Source: Saprospirales bacterium (lineage in GTDB: Bacteria > Bacteroidota > Bacteroidia > Chitinophagales > CAMDFR01). From it: a stretch of 36,018 nucleotides of DNA. How positions within the stretch are numbered: position 1 is the stretch's first letter; each line of letters begins with the position of its first letter. The notes below the pieces were generated by a model. That model was not told where the DNA came from. It ran no database searches and worked only from the letters and a program-made list of their open reading frames with translations. Below, piece after piece: positions 25,325 through 36,018 of the stretch. A program made the position numbers and the translations under genes. Location of the stretch: the NCBI GenBank assembly GCA_947464015.1, contig CANHVE010000005.1, positions 1 through 36,018 of the forward strand, in the 5' to 3' direction.

Positions 25325-28234
25325 ATGAAAACCAAATTATTTATTTCTGTATTAACCCTACTAATGACTATGACTGAACTAAGCACAGCTAAAACATATA
25401 CCTACGAAACCTATCCGAATGATCCATTAAAGGCACGTATTTATACGCTTGACAATGGATTGAAAGTCTATTTAACTGTATACAAAGACAAACCAAGAAT
25501 ACAAACCTATATCGCTGTGAAAGCAGGTTCGAAATTCGATCCGAAAGAAACCACAGGTTTAGCGCATTACCTTGAACATATGATGTTTAAAGGCACTCCG
25601 AATTTCGGCACCAAAGATTGGGAAAAAGAAAAAGTGATTTTAGCTACTTTATCTCAATTATTTGAAGCACATAAAAATGCTACCACTAAAGAAGAAAAAG
25701 AAGAACTATATCGAAAAATAGATAGTGTTTCGTATGAAGCTAGTAAGTATGCTGTTCCAAATGAATATGATAAAATGACTAGTAGTATTGGAGCGAAAGG
25801 TACCAATGCTTATACTTCCAATGATCAAACCGTTTATGTGAATGATATACCTAGTAATGAAATTCAAAAATGGTGTATGATTGAAGGAGAGCGCTTCCAA
25901 CATTTAGTATTGCGTTTATTTCATACCGAATTAGAAACTGTTTATGAAGAATTTAATCGCAGTCAAGATAACGATGCCCGCTGGTGTTATGCCAAAGTAT
26001 GGGAATCTTTATTGCCGAATCATCCCTATGGCACACAGACCACTATTGGGGTTGGCGAGCATTTGAAAAATCCATCGATGATTAATATTCATAATTATTT
26101 CAATACCTATTATGTGCCTAATAATGTGGCAATCTGTATGAGTGGCGATTTTGATTTTGATAATACGATTGCTATGATTGATCAATATTTTGGAGGATGG
26201 AAAGCAGGTACATTACCTGAATTACATTTTGAAGAGGCAAAAGAATTAACACAACCGGTATATAGAGAAACCTATGGACAACAAGCAGAAAATTTATTTA
26301 TAGGTTATTTATTTGCAGGTAGAAATACGCAAGATGAAAAATATTTACAAATGCTCGATATGTTATTAAGTAATGGTAAAACAGGTTTAATTGATGTCAA
26401 TATTAATCAAAAACAAAAAACATTAGAAGCGAGTTGTTTTCCTCAAGTATTAAATGATTATTCGGTATTGATGTTGTCTGGCAAACCTAAAGCTGGTCAA
26501 ACTTTAGAAGAAGTTAGAGATATTTTATTGGCAGAAATTGAGCATTTAAAGCAAGGTAAATTTACGCAAGAAGATATGAATGCGGTAGTTACTAATTTTA
26601 AATTGCAAGAAATTAAATCGTACGAAAACAATTCAAGTAGAGCCAATAAATTTGTGGGGATCTTTACAGGCAATACCGACTATAAACAATCCTTAACTTT
26701 TATGGATGAATTAGCCGCTATCAAAAAAGAAGATTTATTGAAATTCATCAATGAGAAATTAAAAAATAATTATGTTGTTTCATATAAACGTAAAGGAGAA
26801 GATAAAGAGCGACATAAAGTAGATAAACCTAAAATTACTCCAGTAGTTTTAAATAGAGATGTGACTTCTACATTTGCTCAAAACTTTGGAAACACCACGT
26901 CTAAAGAGATTCAACCAGTATTTTTAGATTTCAAAAAAGAAATTCAAGAAAGCAACTTACATACAGGCATTAATATCGAATATATTCCGAATCAGTTAAA
27001 CAAGACATTCAACTTGCAATATATCTTCGATATGGGCACTACGAATGATAAAGAATTAAGTTATGCGATTGGTTATTTTAAATTATTAGGAACGGATAAA
27101 TATTCGATTGAACAAATCAAAAACGATTTATTTAAATATGGTTTAGATTTTAATATCAGTATTGATGCACGTAAAATGGTGATTAGTTTAAGTGGATTAG
27201 AAGAGAATATTACTCCGGGTATTGAAATGCTTGAACATCTGATTGCGCACGTAAAATCTGATACAGCGGTTTATAATGAATATGCAAGTAAAATTATTAA
27301 ATCTAGACAGAATCAAAAATCAGATAAAGGATATATTTTACAATATTTGATGAGCGATTATGCGAAATATGATGGACATGAAATTCCTTCTTTAGATATT
27401 TATACAGCGGCTCAAATCAAAGCATTAGACCCTGAAAAATTATTGAATAAAATTCGTACTATCTTTAATTACAAACATAGTATTTTCTATTATGGTCAAC
27501 TTCCATTGAATGATATCAAGAAAAAATTAGATCAAGCGCATCATACACCAAAAACATTACTTGATTATCCAACGAGAAAAGAATATACCTATAACGATTT
27601 CAAAGAGCCAAGAGTTTATTTCTATAATTACGATATGGTTCAAGCGGAAATGATTTTCTTAGCTAAAGATGAAAAATACAATAAAAGTTTTTCCCCTTAT
27701 ATTAGTTTAATCAATGAATATTTTGGTAGTGGTTTATCGTCTATTGTGTTTCAAGAAATCAGAGAACAGAAAGCCTTAGCGTATGCATCCTCTTGTGTAT
27801 TCACTGCACCTATTTATCAAGATGAATGTCATTTTGTACAAGGTTATATAGGCACACAAGCAGATAAAATTAAAGATGCTATTCCAACCTTACAAGGATT
27901 GATACATAGCTTACCTCATATTGAAAAGCAATTTCAGAATGCGAAAGAATCGAGTTTATCTCAAATAGAATCGGATAGAACTACGCGTACCGATATTTTT
28001 AATTTAAAAGAATTATTACGCTATAGAGGCATCGATTATGATATTCGTAAGGATAATTATGCGGCTATCCAACAAATGAATTTTGAGCAATTAAATAGCT
28101 TTTTTGACACGCATTTTTCGAAGAACACTTATACCATATTAATCATTGGTAATAAGGATAAGTTGGATATGAATTATGTAAAGAGCTTAGGTACGTATAA
28201 AGAACTGAGTGAAAAAGATTTATTTGTCGACTAA
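25325..28234 (+). CDS. M16 family zinc metallopeptidase (insulinase-like)
   Basis: Signal-like start MKTKLFISVLTLLMTM at 25325 (ORF opens at 25283); TGLAHYLEHMMFKGT (HxxEH) and ETVYEEFNRSQDND region; duplicated M16 architecture. Confidence 0.95.
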   Translation: MKTKLFISVLTLLMTMTELSTAKTYTYETYPNDPLKARIYTLDNGLKVYLTVYKDKPRIQTYIAVKAGSKFDPKETTGLAHYLEHMMFKGTPNFGTKDWEKEKVILATLSQLFEAHKNATTKEEKEELYRKIDSVSYEASKYAVPNEYDKMTSSIGAKGTNAYTSNDQTVYVNDIPSNEIQKWCMIEGERFQHLVLRLFHTELETVYEEFNRSQDNDARWCYAKVWESLLPNHPYGTQTTIGVGEHLKNPSMINIHNYFNTYYVPNNVAICMSGDFDFDNTIAMIDQYFGGWKAGTLPELHFEEAKELTQPVYRETYGQQAENLFIGYLFAGRNTQDEKYLQMLDMLLSNGKTGLIDVNINQKQKTLEASCFPQVLNDYSVLMLSGKPKAGQTLEEVRDILLAEIEHLKQGKFTQEDMNAVVTNFKLQEIKSYENNSSRANKFVGIFTGNTDYKQSLTFMDELAAIKKEDLLKFINEKLKNNYVVSYKRKGEDKERHKVDKPKITPVVLNRDVTSTFAQNFGNTTSKEIQPVFLDFKKEIQESNLHTGINIEYIPNQLNKTFNLQYIFDMGTTNDKELSYAIGYFKLLGTDKYSIEQIKNDLFKYGLDFNISIDARKMVISLSGLEENITPGIEMLEHLIAHVKSDTAVYNEYASKIIKSRQNQKSDKGYILQYLMSDYAKYDGHEIPSLDIYTAAQIKALDPEKLLNKIRTIFNYKHSIFYYGQLPLNDIKKKLDQAHHTPKTLLDYPTRKEYTYNDFKEPRVYFYNYDMVQAEMIFLAKDEKYNKSFSPYISLINEYFGSGLSSIVFQEIREQKALAYASSCVFTAPIYQDECHFVQGYIGTQADKIKDAIPTLQGLIHSLPHIEKQFQNAKESSLSQIESDRTTRTDIFNLKELLRYRGIDYDIRKDNYAAIQQMNFEQLNSFFDTHFSKNTYTILIIGNKDKLDMNYVKSLGTYKELSEKDLFVD

Positions 28235-28235
28235 G

Positions 28236-29018
28236 CTATAGCGCTCTCTGGCGAATAGCTTCATACACACAAATCGCTACTGAATTAGAAACATTGAGTG
28301 AATCGTTTTTACCAAGCATTGGTATTTTAATGATTTCATCTGCTTGTGTTAACCAAAAATTGGATAGCCCAGTCGCTTCTGTTCCAAATATAAAAGCAAC
28401 TGCTTGCTGATAATCACTTTGGTAATGATAATGATCTGTTGTTATAGCGGTTGCAAAGGAGCGAATCTGATGTGTTTTCAAAAAGCTTTGTAATTCTTCA
28501 TTGGTACAAACTGCTATTTGTTTATTAAAAAAAGTACCCACGCTATTGCGTATGCAGTTAGGATTATAAATATCTGTATTAGGTTCGCATACAATCACTG
28601 CATCGGCACCAGAGGCATCGGCAGTACGAATCACTGCCCCTAAATTACCAGGTTTTTCAATACCTTCGAGGACAATCAAAAGAGGTTTTTCACTTAGTAG
28701 TAAATCTGCTAATGCATGTATTTTTGTTTGAGCCACTGCAACAACAGCACTAGTGGATTCGCGATAAGATATTTTATCAAAAACTTTTTCACTTACTAGA
28801 TAAGTAGGCTTTTTAGTTTGGCGGATAAAATCAGGAAGCGTAGTACATTTTTCATGAATATAATATTCTACTATTTCATAAGTAGAATGATACAACATCT
28901 CAACTTCTTTCAAACCTTCTACAACAAATAAGCCCGCACTTTTTCGTTCCTTAGATTTCTCAATAAGAGTAACTATATTTTTAATTTTTTGATTTTGTAA
29001 ACTTGAAATGATTTCCAT
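28236..29018 (-). CDS. TrmH/SpoU family RNA 2'-O-methyltransferase
   Basis: [92 protein letters not shown]. Confidence 0.95.
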   Translation of the reverse strand: [260 protein letters not shown]

Positions 29019-29031
29019 CTAATGAAACAAT

Positions 29032-31002
29032 TTATTTAGGTTCGAGAATGAGAACAATCTTATTAAAATCTGCTGCAGCATTAATAACGCTTTTAAATGA
29101 ATCATAAGAAGAAATAGGTAAATCTAATATCCTATAACTTTCTTCATTCGAGATATTTAGCATATTCTTTTCTGTTTGATCGTTCGTTACAAACTGACAT
29201 GCAATTTGATTGTCTAAAGTACAAACTTTATTAATATTTATTTTATCTGTATTTTTTAATACATAGCCTTCTGGTATTTGCATTCGTATGATTCTATAAT
29301 ACACGTGGCTGTATGGAATACTGATGACTGTTTGACGACTCCCCTGCTGATACATCTCTTCTTGCTTGCCAATTAAATCACCGAGTTTAAATAAATAAGT
29401 ATCTCCCACTTTTTCCATTAAATTTTGATTCGTAGTGGTGCAACTCGCTTTAAATGAGACTTTACCAAAGTATTCAATGCCTTCATTACTTGTTTTGACG
29501 CTTACATTGGTTAAGTCGCCTGTAAAACCTGAGAGTAATTCTTTACGCAATTTTTCTTTTTCTTTTTCTTCTACCAATTGCATATACGGTTGGATTCGTT
29601 CGGCTATATAACCTGACCAGGAGACTTCATAGCTGACAGATGGTTTGCTCATATCAGTTGTAAAATCAATATTTATAATCATTGTATCTATAGAAGCTGA
29701 ATAATCTAACGCAGGTATTTTTTTAATTTCACCAATCCCAGTAAATACATTTTCAATTCGTAATGGTTTAATAAATAATGCATAATTATCGGTGTATTGA
29801 TAAGGGATATATGGATATCGACTCAGCAATTCTGTAGGTGCGATATATTTATAACTAGGGAAATACATCAAATAATTATTTAAATGATTTTGATTTTCAA
29901 AAGTAGAATCGAATTTCTCTTCAAAGCGATCGGTTGTCAAAACTTCTTGATGATCGATTCCTAAATAATTATAGATACAGCAGAATAATTTAACCATCCC
30001 AAAATAATCTGTTACTTTATTCTTAAAAATAGTGGCTAAATCCCTATTAACAATAGTTACATCTTCGCCACAAAGTATATTGGATTTTACATAAGATTCC
30101 ACTTCGCGTATTTTATCTTCTTCATTTGTAATTGAATTGATATTACTTGCAGCTAAAAATTTAGAAATGAGTTTTAAATCTGATTTAGATAAAACAGGAT
30201 TCATGATTGGATATATCTTTTGTACCACTTGACTATAACTAAATAAATCCATGATACCTGTTCGATGATTCCCTGTCATTTTATAAGCAATCGATTTCAA
30301 GCTAGCATTATAATTACTATATTTTTCTTCTTGCAATGCTGCTACATTTTCTAATTGAATGTATTGTCTAGTTTTTTCGCTATCACTTGAATCTATGATA
30401 AATTGTTGCTCACGTATATTGTATGTTTTGGTTTGAAATACTAAATAAGAAGGATAAATCAATTCAAATTGTTGCCATTTGGATGGATAATCACTTTGTA
30501 AATCCAAACTCATTCCCGTTACTTGAGGAATCATTTTACGTAAGACGATTCGTTCGATCAATGCACCTATAACAAGTCCTTTAACTGCATAATATTGGTA
30601 CTTCTTGGCTTCTTTTTCATCTTGAGCTTCTTTGATATCCTCGTTTGTTAATTCGATTATTTTACCATCAGGTAATATCACACGTAGTTTATTAATCAAT
30701 AATTCGGTATTCTCAGAAAATGGAATTCGTATGGTATTATTGCGTTCGATAGCATCACTTGAATTTAATAAAGTGATATTATGCCATAAATAATATTGAT
30801 AAGCACCTTTGTCTTCTATTGTAAATTCCACTGCTTTTTTTTCTTCAATACAAATCTCTCCATACTTTGCATCTTCTTCACTTAATACATATTTGGGAAT
30901 TTGGGTTGCCCATGTATAATTCTTAAATGGATAGTCTTGCGCTTGTGCCGCAAATTGAATAAGCATAAGGCATAGGACTACTAGCTTTATTTTTGAATTC
31001 AT
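29032..31002 (-). CDS. DUF3857 domain protein, transglutaminase-like fold with apparently degenerate active site
   Basis: 656 aa with signal peptide; DUF3857-like N-terminus; aligns in layout with the upstream gene but lacks the GDCKD cysteine motif (ATIFKNKVTDYFGMVKLFCCIYNYLG). Confidence 0.75.
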   Translation of the reverse strand: MNSKIKLVVLCLMLIQFAAQAQDYPFKNYTWATQIPKYVLSEEDAKYGEICIEEKKAVEFTIEDKGAYQYYLWHNITLLNSSDAIERNNTIRIPFSENTELLINKLRVILPDGKIIELTNEDIKEAQDEKEAKKYQYYAVKGLVIGALIERIVLRKMIPQVTGMSLDLQSDYPSKWQQFELIYPSYLVFQTKTYNIREQQFIIDSSDSEKTRQYIQLENVAALQEEKYSNYNASLKSIAYKMTGNHRTGIMDLFSYSQVVQKIYPIMNPVLSKSDLKLISKFLAASNINSITNEEDKIREVESYVKSNILCGEDVTIVNRDLATIFKNKVTDYFGMVKLFCCIYNYLGIDHQEVLTTDRFEEKFDSTFENQNHLNNYLMYFPSYKYIAPTELLSRYPYIPYQYTDNYALFIKPLRIENVFTGIGEIKKIPALDYSASIDTMIINIDFTTDMSKPSVSYEVSWSGYIAERIQPYMQLVEEKEKEKLRKELLSGFTGDLTNVSVKTSNEGIEYFGKVSFKASCTTTNQNLMEKVGDTYLFKLGDLIGKQEEMYQQGSRQTVISIPYSHVYYRIIRMQIPEGYVLKNTDKININKVCTLDNQIACQFVTNDQTEKNMLNISNEESYRILDLPISSYDSFKSVINAAADFNKIVLILEPK

Positions 31003-32936
31003 AGTTTAGATTTTTTTAAGGCTATATTTTCAGAAAGTATTTTATTCAGTTGCATCAAGGTTGAATTCCATAAAACGAAATATTCCTTTTTTATTTGCAT
31101 CTTTTTAAGTGTGATTGTATAGTTTAGAATGACCTGATTCGTGCTTTTTACAAAATGGCTTGAAAACTGAAGCAAATCATTATCTAAGAGCATATCTTTA
31201 GGCAGATAACTTACTACATAATCTTTAGGAATATCTAAGGTGATTTGATATGTATGCGTATCGGCATATCTAAAATATTTATCAATTTTTCGTGTAGTAT
31301 CTATTTTACTATTTTCTAAATATTTATTAAAAAACAAATTGATATATTTTTTATCCTCCACATTTATAGCATAGTTGGCTAATTCAAAATCATAGTTAAC
31401 AATATAATGTTCATCTCGATTATTGGCATTTTGCTCCTGATAATTTTTAAGAAAGAATTTATTGTTTCCTAATTCTAGATAGGGTTTAATTTCTTTCATT
31501 CTTTTTTCACCTGAATAATCAGATAGCATTTCTAACATATAGTCTTTATAATAACCAAAGGTATTTAAAGAGCCATGTCCTTTTATGATATCGCCATCCA
31601 ATTGTATATTCGTTTCAACTAGATAAGTATTTAATGCTGCATCTACTGGTGGTACGCGCACTATCTCATAATGATTGCTATCTATATGCACCATCGCTTC
31701 TTTATTCTGAATAAATTCAGAAGGGAAAACCCAAGGAGTATATTTACTTGTAGCATCTAAGAAGATATATTTTCCTTCTTTTTTATAAGTGGCAATCATA
31801 TGATTGTCTATGGCTGTAGTAGGGATATCTTCATAATCGTAGGGCAAATCATTACTACCAATCCAACTGATATACACGTTTGGAATTTTTTCAATTTGAA
31901 TTAAAGCCACTAGTAAGTTGGCCATATCTTTACAATCACCAAATTTTTTATCGCATACTTCAACGGCACTTCTTGGAATAAATCCGCCAAATCCTTCTTC
32001 AAACGCCACATAGCGAATATGATCTTTGACCCAATAATATATTTTTTTAATTTTTTCTTCGTCTGTTGTAGCACCTGTAATAATAGAATCGGCAATCATC
32101 TTAAGTGCTTGATCATTATTCGACTGATTATTCGCGCTGATAAATTTATAATAATAAGCATGTAAATCATCTAAATTGGCAAGTACATTTTGTTGCTTGC
32201 CATTATTCATATACGATTTGATATTATAAATGATATGAGGAATATAATAACGGATACTATATACATCCTCTATCTGATCGAGTTTTGCACTATTCTGATA
32301 TTGCCATGTAAATACTTTTCTATTTTTAATGCTACTGCTTGTATATTCAATAGGATAATCGGCTGTATTAAATAATTTATAGCCTAAATCGATATCTTCA
32401 TCCACGGTAATGGTGAGTCTAGAGTTATTACAAAAGATGCTAGATGCAAAGAAAAAACCATCTAATAATTCAGGTTGTGTAAATTCTTGTTTATAGTGTA
32501 ATACTTTTTTAGTGCCTACCGCCAAATCGCTATAAGAAAAAACTCGTTCACTGATATCATTATGAAAAATCATATCATCAAAAACATGTCTATCTTTAAA
32601 CTCTTTTACATCAATTCGCTTATAATTATTTTTGTTAGGCACGAGTGTATAGGCTTCTAAAAAAGTTAGTTTATAAAAATCAGAAAATTGAACAGACTCT
32701 TGATCATTTAATACTGCGAGATTTTTAAGAATAAATGTTTCTTCATAAACATCAGAAGTGATTAATAATTTTCCATCTTTATGTGAAATATCGATATCGC
32801 TGCTTCGTTGAGTATAGATGATAAAATCATCTGGATGTTTGCTTTGCTCAGCAACTAATTCCACATTCGGTTGTGCCGATAAAAAAGAAAGAGTAAAAAC
32901 AAGAAAGAAGAAACTGGATAAAAGTTTATAATTCAT
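30999..32936 (-). CDS. DUF3857 and transglutaminase-like domain-containing protein
   Basis: Likely start MNYKLLSSFFFLVFTLSFLSAQ at 32936 (ORF opens at 32969); YYWVKDHIRYVAFEEGFGGFIPRSAVEVCDKKFGDCKDMANLLVALI ... DNHMIATYKKEGKYIFLDAT (Cys-His-Asp). Confidence 0.9.
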   Translation of the reverse strand: MNYKLLSSFFFLVFTLSFLSAQPNVELVAEQSKHPDDFIIYTQRSSDIDISHKDGKLLITSDVYEETFILKNLAVLNDQESVQFSDFYKLTFLEAYTLVPNKNNYKRIDVKEFKDRHVFDDMIFHNDISERVFSYSDLAVGTKKVLHYKQEFTQPELLDGFFFASSIFCNNSRLTITVDEDIDLGYKLFNTADYPIEYTSSSIKNRKVFTWQYQNSAKLDQIEDVYSIRYYIPHIIYNIKSYMNNGKQQNVLANLDDLHAYYYKFISANNQSNNDQALKMIADSIITGATTDEEKIKKIYYWVKDHIRYVAFEEGFGGFIPRSAVEVCDKKFGDCKDMANLLVALIQIEKIPNVYISWIGSNDLPYDYEDIPTTAIDNHMIATYKKEGKYIFLDATSKYTPWVFPSEFIQNKEAMVHIDSNHYEIVRVPPVDAALNTYLVETNIQLDGDIIKGHGSLNTFGYYKDYMLEMLSDYSGEKRMKEIKPYLELGNNKFFLKNYQEQNANNRDEHYIVNYDFELANYAINVEDKKYINLFFNKYLENSKIDTTRKIDKYFRYADTHTYQITLDIPKDYVVSYLPKDMLLDNDLLQFSSHFVKSTNQVILNYTITLKKMQIKKEYFVLWNSTLMQLNKILSENIALKKSKL

Positions 32937-33163
32937 ATAATGAAGTTCAAGTAAAATTAATACATTCAAAATACTTTGCTAATTTATATATATTCAACGT
33001 GTCAGTAGCTTAAAAAATTGTTTATTAAAATAATTATAACGCATTATAAACATTGATTTTATCCACTAATTTCAAACAAAGAATAATACTCTATGTAAAT
33101 CTAAGATTTTGGCAAACATTTTAAATCTAAAAATGGTTAATAAGCTATAATTTTGTAAAAAAT

Positions 33164-34837
33164 ATGAATGCAATGAATACATTGAATAAAATTCCTAAAA
33201 CACCAGTAGGCAATACCATCTCTTGTAAAGGTTGGGTACAAGAAGCAGCATTACGTATGTTATTAAACAATTTAGATGCTGATGTAGCTGAAAGACCAGA
33301 AGATTTGATTGTTTATGGAGGAAGAGGAAAAGCAGCTAGAAATTGGGAGAGTTTTGAATTAATTATAAAAGCTTTGAAAGATATTGAAGAAGATGAAACT
33401 TTGATTGTACAAAGCGGTAAGCCTGTAGGTATATTACGTTCACATAAAGATGCCCCTCGTGTATTAATCGCTAATTCAAACTTAGTGGGAAAATGGGCTA
33501 ATTGGGATCATTTTGATGAGTTAGAAAAAAAGGGATTGATGATGTATGGTCAGATGACCGCTGGATCGTGGATTTATATTGGCTCACAAGGCATCGTACA
33601 AGGCACCTATGAAACTTATTTGGAATTAGCTAATCAACATTTTAATGGTAGTTTAGCTGGCACGTTAAATGTTACAGCTGGTTTAGGTGGTATGGGAGGT
33701 GCTCAACCACTTGCTATTACTATGAATGAAGGCGTTTGTTTAGCTGCAGATATGGAAGAATGGCGAATACAAAAGCGTTTAGATACCCGATATATTGATG
33801 AGTTATATCATGATATTGATGAAGCGATAGACAAAGCATTACATTATAAAGCGACGAAAGAAGCGAAATCGATAGGGGTTGTATGTAATGCAGTTGATTT
33901 ATTACAACGATTGATAGATCGTAATATCACTCCAGATACATTAACCGATCAAACCTCTGCGCATGATGAATTGATAGGTTATTTCCCAGAAGGGATGAGT
34001 GTTGCAGAAGCAAATACCCTTCGTGAGGCAGATCCAGAATTATATAGAAATAAAAGTTGGGATACCATGGCTAAGCATGTCAAACAAATGTTAGAATTGC
34101 AAAAACGTGGTGCCATCACTTTTGATTATGGAAATAATATCAGAGGACAAGCCAAAGATAAACGTCAGGTGATGAATGCATTTGATTTTCCTGGATTTGT
34201 ACCAGCTTATATTCGTCCATTGTTTTGTAAAGGAAGTGGACCATTTCGTTTTGTAGCACTGAGTGGCGACCCACAAGATATAGCAGTATGTGATGCTAAG
34301 TTAAAAGAATTATTTCCTGAAAATAAAGGATTGATTCGTTGGTTGGATATGGCTAAGGAGCGTATTGCCTTTCAAGGATTACCAGCACGAATTTGTTGGT
34401 TGGAAATGGGTGCAAGAGAAAAGGCTGCATTAGCATTTAACGATTTAGTAAAAGAAGGAAAAGTGAAAGCCCCTATCGTTATTGGTAGAGATCATTTAGA
34501 TACGGGTTCGGTGGCTTCTCCCAATAGAGAAACAGAAGCGATGAAAGATGGCAGCGATGCAGTGGCTGATTGGCCAATCTTAAATGCCTTAATCAATACA
34601 GCTGGTGGTGCGAGTTGGGTGAGTTTTCATCATGGAGGTGGTGTAGGTATGGGCTATTCTTTACATGCAGGGATGGTGATAGTAGCAGATGGTACAGAAG
34701 ATGCGAAAAGAAGATTGACACGTGTTTTACATAATGATCCAGCTATGGGGGTAATTCGTCATGCAGATGCTGGCTATGATATAGCGCTTGATACTGCACG
34801 TAAAAATAACTTGGATATTAAAGAACGATTGAAGTAA
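33164..34837 (+). CDS. hutU: Urocanate hydratase
   Basis: [55 protein letters not shown] ... [27 protein letters not shown] ... [19 protein letters not shown] ... [59 protein letters not shown]. Confidence 0.98.
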   Translation: MNAMNTLNKIPKTPVGNTISCKGWVQEAALRMLLNNLDADVAERPEDLIVYGGRGKAARNWESFELIIKALKDIEEDETLIVQSGKPVGILRSHKDAPRVLIANSNLVGKWANWDHFDELEKKGLMMYGQMTAGSWIYIGSQGIVQGTYETYLELANQHFNGSLAGTLNVTAGLGGMGGAQPLAITMNEGVCLAADMEEWRIQKRLDTRYIDELYHDIDEAIDKALHYKATKEAKSIGVVCNAVDLLQRLIDRNITPDTLTDQTSAHDELIGYFPEGMSVAEANTLREADPELYRNKSWDTMAKHVKQMLELQKRGAITFDYGNNIRGQAKDKRQVMNAFDFPGFVPAYIRPLFCKGSGPFRFVALSGDPQDIAVCDAKLKELFPENKGLIRWLDMAKERIAFQGLPARICWLEMGAREKAALAFNDLVKEGKVKAPIVIGRDHLDTGSVASPNRETEAMKDGSDAVADWPILNALINTAGGASWVSFHHGGGVGMGYSLHAGMVIVADGTEDAKRRLTRVLHNDPAMGVIRHADAGYDIALDTARKNNLDIKERLK

Positions 34838-34838
34838 C

Positions 34839-35294
34839 ATGTTTACTGAAAAACAATATTTCTATCAGAATAAAATAGTATGGATACTACCCATACTTTT
34901 TATTTTAATATTATTTACTACAGGATTAAATACGGGATTTAAATTAGTGAGTCTAATGCCTTCCTTAGCTTTCTTTATACTCCTGATACTTTTATTTTTC
35001 ATGCATCTTGAAACAAAAATAGATGAAGTGGGAATTCATTATAAATACCTTCCTTTTATATACAAACAAAAAACAATACAATGGACCGATATTGAACAGG
35101 TTTCTGTAATAGAATATAATCCTTTGAGAGATTTTGGTGGATGGGGCATCAGAGGTTGGGGCAAAAGAAGAGCCTTAAATGTTTATGGAAATAAAGGCAT
35201 ACAAATCATTTTTAAAAATGGTGATTTACTTCTATTAGGGACGAATCAAATGGAAGAAGCAAGCAGTATTATTGCACATTTTTATATGAATTAA
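34839..35294 (+). CDS. Small membrane protein with PH-like C-terminal region, function unknown
   Basis: Two hydrophobic segments then IDEVGIHYKYLPFIYKQKTIQWTDIEQVSVIEYNPLRDFGGWGIRGWGKRRALNVYGNKGIQIIFKNGDLLLLGT. Confidence 0.75.
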   Translation: MFTEKQYFYQNKIVWILPILFILILFTTGLNTGFKLVSLMPSLAFFILLILLFFMHLETKIDEVGIHYKYLPFIYKQKTIQWTDIEQVSVIEYNPLRDFGGWGIRGWGKRRALNVYGNKGIQIIFKNGDLLLLGTNQMEEASSIIAHFYMN

Positions 35295-35335
35295 AATGAA
35301 AAAGTTTTCTTGTATAAAGCTTATTTTATTATGCT

Positions 35336-36013
35336 TTAATCATTACTTCTTCTAGTACTATTCATGCGTAATACAAAATAAAGTAACTGGGCAATGGATG
35401 CTAAAGCAGCAACAAAATAAGTTAAACCAGCCCATTTAAGCGCATCTTTTGCGCCATTATATTCTTCGTCAGATTTGATAATACCACTTTCTTGAATAAA
35501 TACTAATCCTCTTTTAGAGGCATCGAACTCAACAGGTAAAGTAATGATAGAAAATAAGGTTACTATAGCTTGTAAAACGATAATCGCTAAAAGCACATAA
35601 TAATTGCTTTGCATCACATAAAATCCAATACCAAAAATAAATACCCAACGCATAATATTAGAACTAACATTTACTATAGGAACTAATCGGGAACGAAGCA
35701 TCAACATACTATATGCAGTGGCATGTTGTACGGCATGTCCGCATTCATGTGCTGCAATAGCTGCAGAAGCTATACTTCTACCTTCATATACCTCTGGACT
35801 TAAATTCACAGTTTTATCTAAAGGATTATAATGATCGGTCAACTCGCCAGGAATATTGGTAATTTGCACATCATAAATGCCATTGAATTTCAACATTCGT
35901 TCGGCTACTTCTTTTCCAGATAACCTAGATGTTAAAGGGATTCGACTATAGGTAGAAAATTTATTTTTGAGTACTGTACTAACTAACATTGATATTAGTC
36001 CAAATACAATCAT
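35336..36013 (-). CDS. Membrane zinc metallopeptidase (YugP family; true start may lie just beyond window edge)
   Basis: LSGKEVAERMLKFNGIYDVQITNIPGELTDHYNPLDKTVNLSPEVYEGRSIASAAIAAHECGHAVQHATAY (HExxH-type HECGH) with several TM segments. Confidence 0.93.
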   Translation of the reverse strand: MIVFGLISMLVSTVLKNKFSTYSRIPLTSRLSGKEVAERMLKFNGIYDVQITNIPGELTDHYNPLDKTVNLSPEVYEGRSIASAAIAAHECGHAVQHATAYSMLMLRSRLVPIVNVSSNIMRWVFIFGIGFYVMQSNYYVLLAIIVLQAIVTLFSIITLPVEFDASKRGLVFIQESGIIKSDEEYNGAKDALKWAGLTYFVAALASIAQLLYFVLRMNSTRRSND

Positions 36014-36018
36014 TATAA

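Noticed and set aside
34091-34276. 61-aa ORF antisense to hutU
   Set aside because: Fully contained in a well-conserved hutU gene; no support.
33164-34837. Possible histidine-utilisation operon
   Set aside because: Only hutU is present here; neighbouring genes are unrelated, so no hut operon can be claimed from this window.

Overview
AT-rich chromosomal window that looks like Bacteroidota (Chitinophagales/Saprospiria-like; lineage inferred from gene content only). The left part (1-16.7 kb) is rich in type IX secretion system (T9SS) genes. It holds two tandem pairs of a 'gliding-motility/T9SS type B C-terminal domain' adhesin plus a PorP/SprF-like outer membrane protein, one adhesin being a 2435-aa PKD-repeat protein. 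It also holds PorQ, a secreted alpha/beta hydrolase and an M1 aminopeptidase, both with type A sorting domains, and an NlpC/P60 protein. Next come a compact six-gene stress/metal operon (Cys-rich copper-binding protein, SOUL, acidic hypothetical, Dps, SHOCT, eRF1/host-attachment-like), a DUF1287 gene, a frameshifted small membrane-protein gene absent from the ORF track, hairpin repeats, and a tRNA-Asp/GIY-YIG unit. The right part is mostly housekeeping: dnaX (split at an A10 run), M16 peptidase, TrmH-type methyltransferase, two DUF3857/transglutaminase-like paralogues, hutU and a membrane zinc metallopeptidase. The most interesting signals are: (a) an intact tRNA-Asp, a small GIY-YIG nuclease and a degenerate tRNA-Asp 3'-half starting at the nuclease stop codon, each tRNA part followed by its own hairpin/T-tract, which looks like a tRNA-targeting mobile element; (b) a dnaX frameshift at A10 at the position where gamma/tau switching is expected; (c) heptameric TTAA-containing repeat arrays punctuated by TCACGCCNNGGCGTGA palindromes, which supply the stop codons of two convergent genes; (d) imperfect dispersed hairpin repeats; (e) a one-nucleotide frameshift in an otherwise intact small membrane-protein gene.
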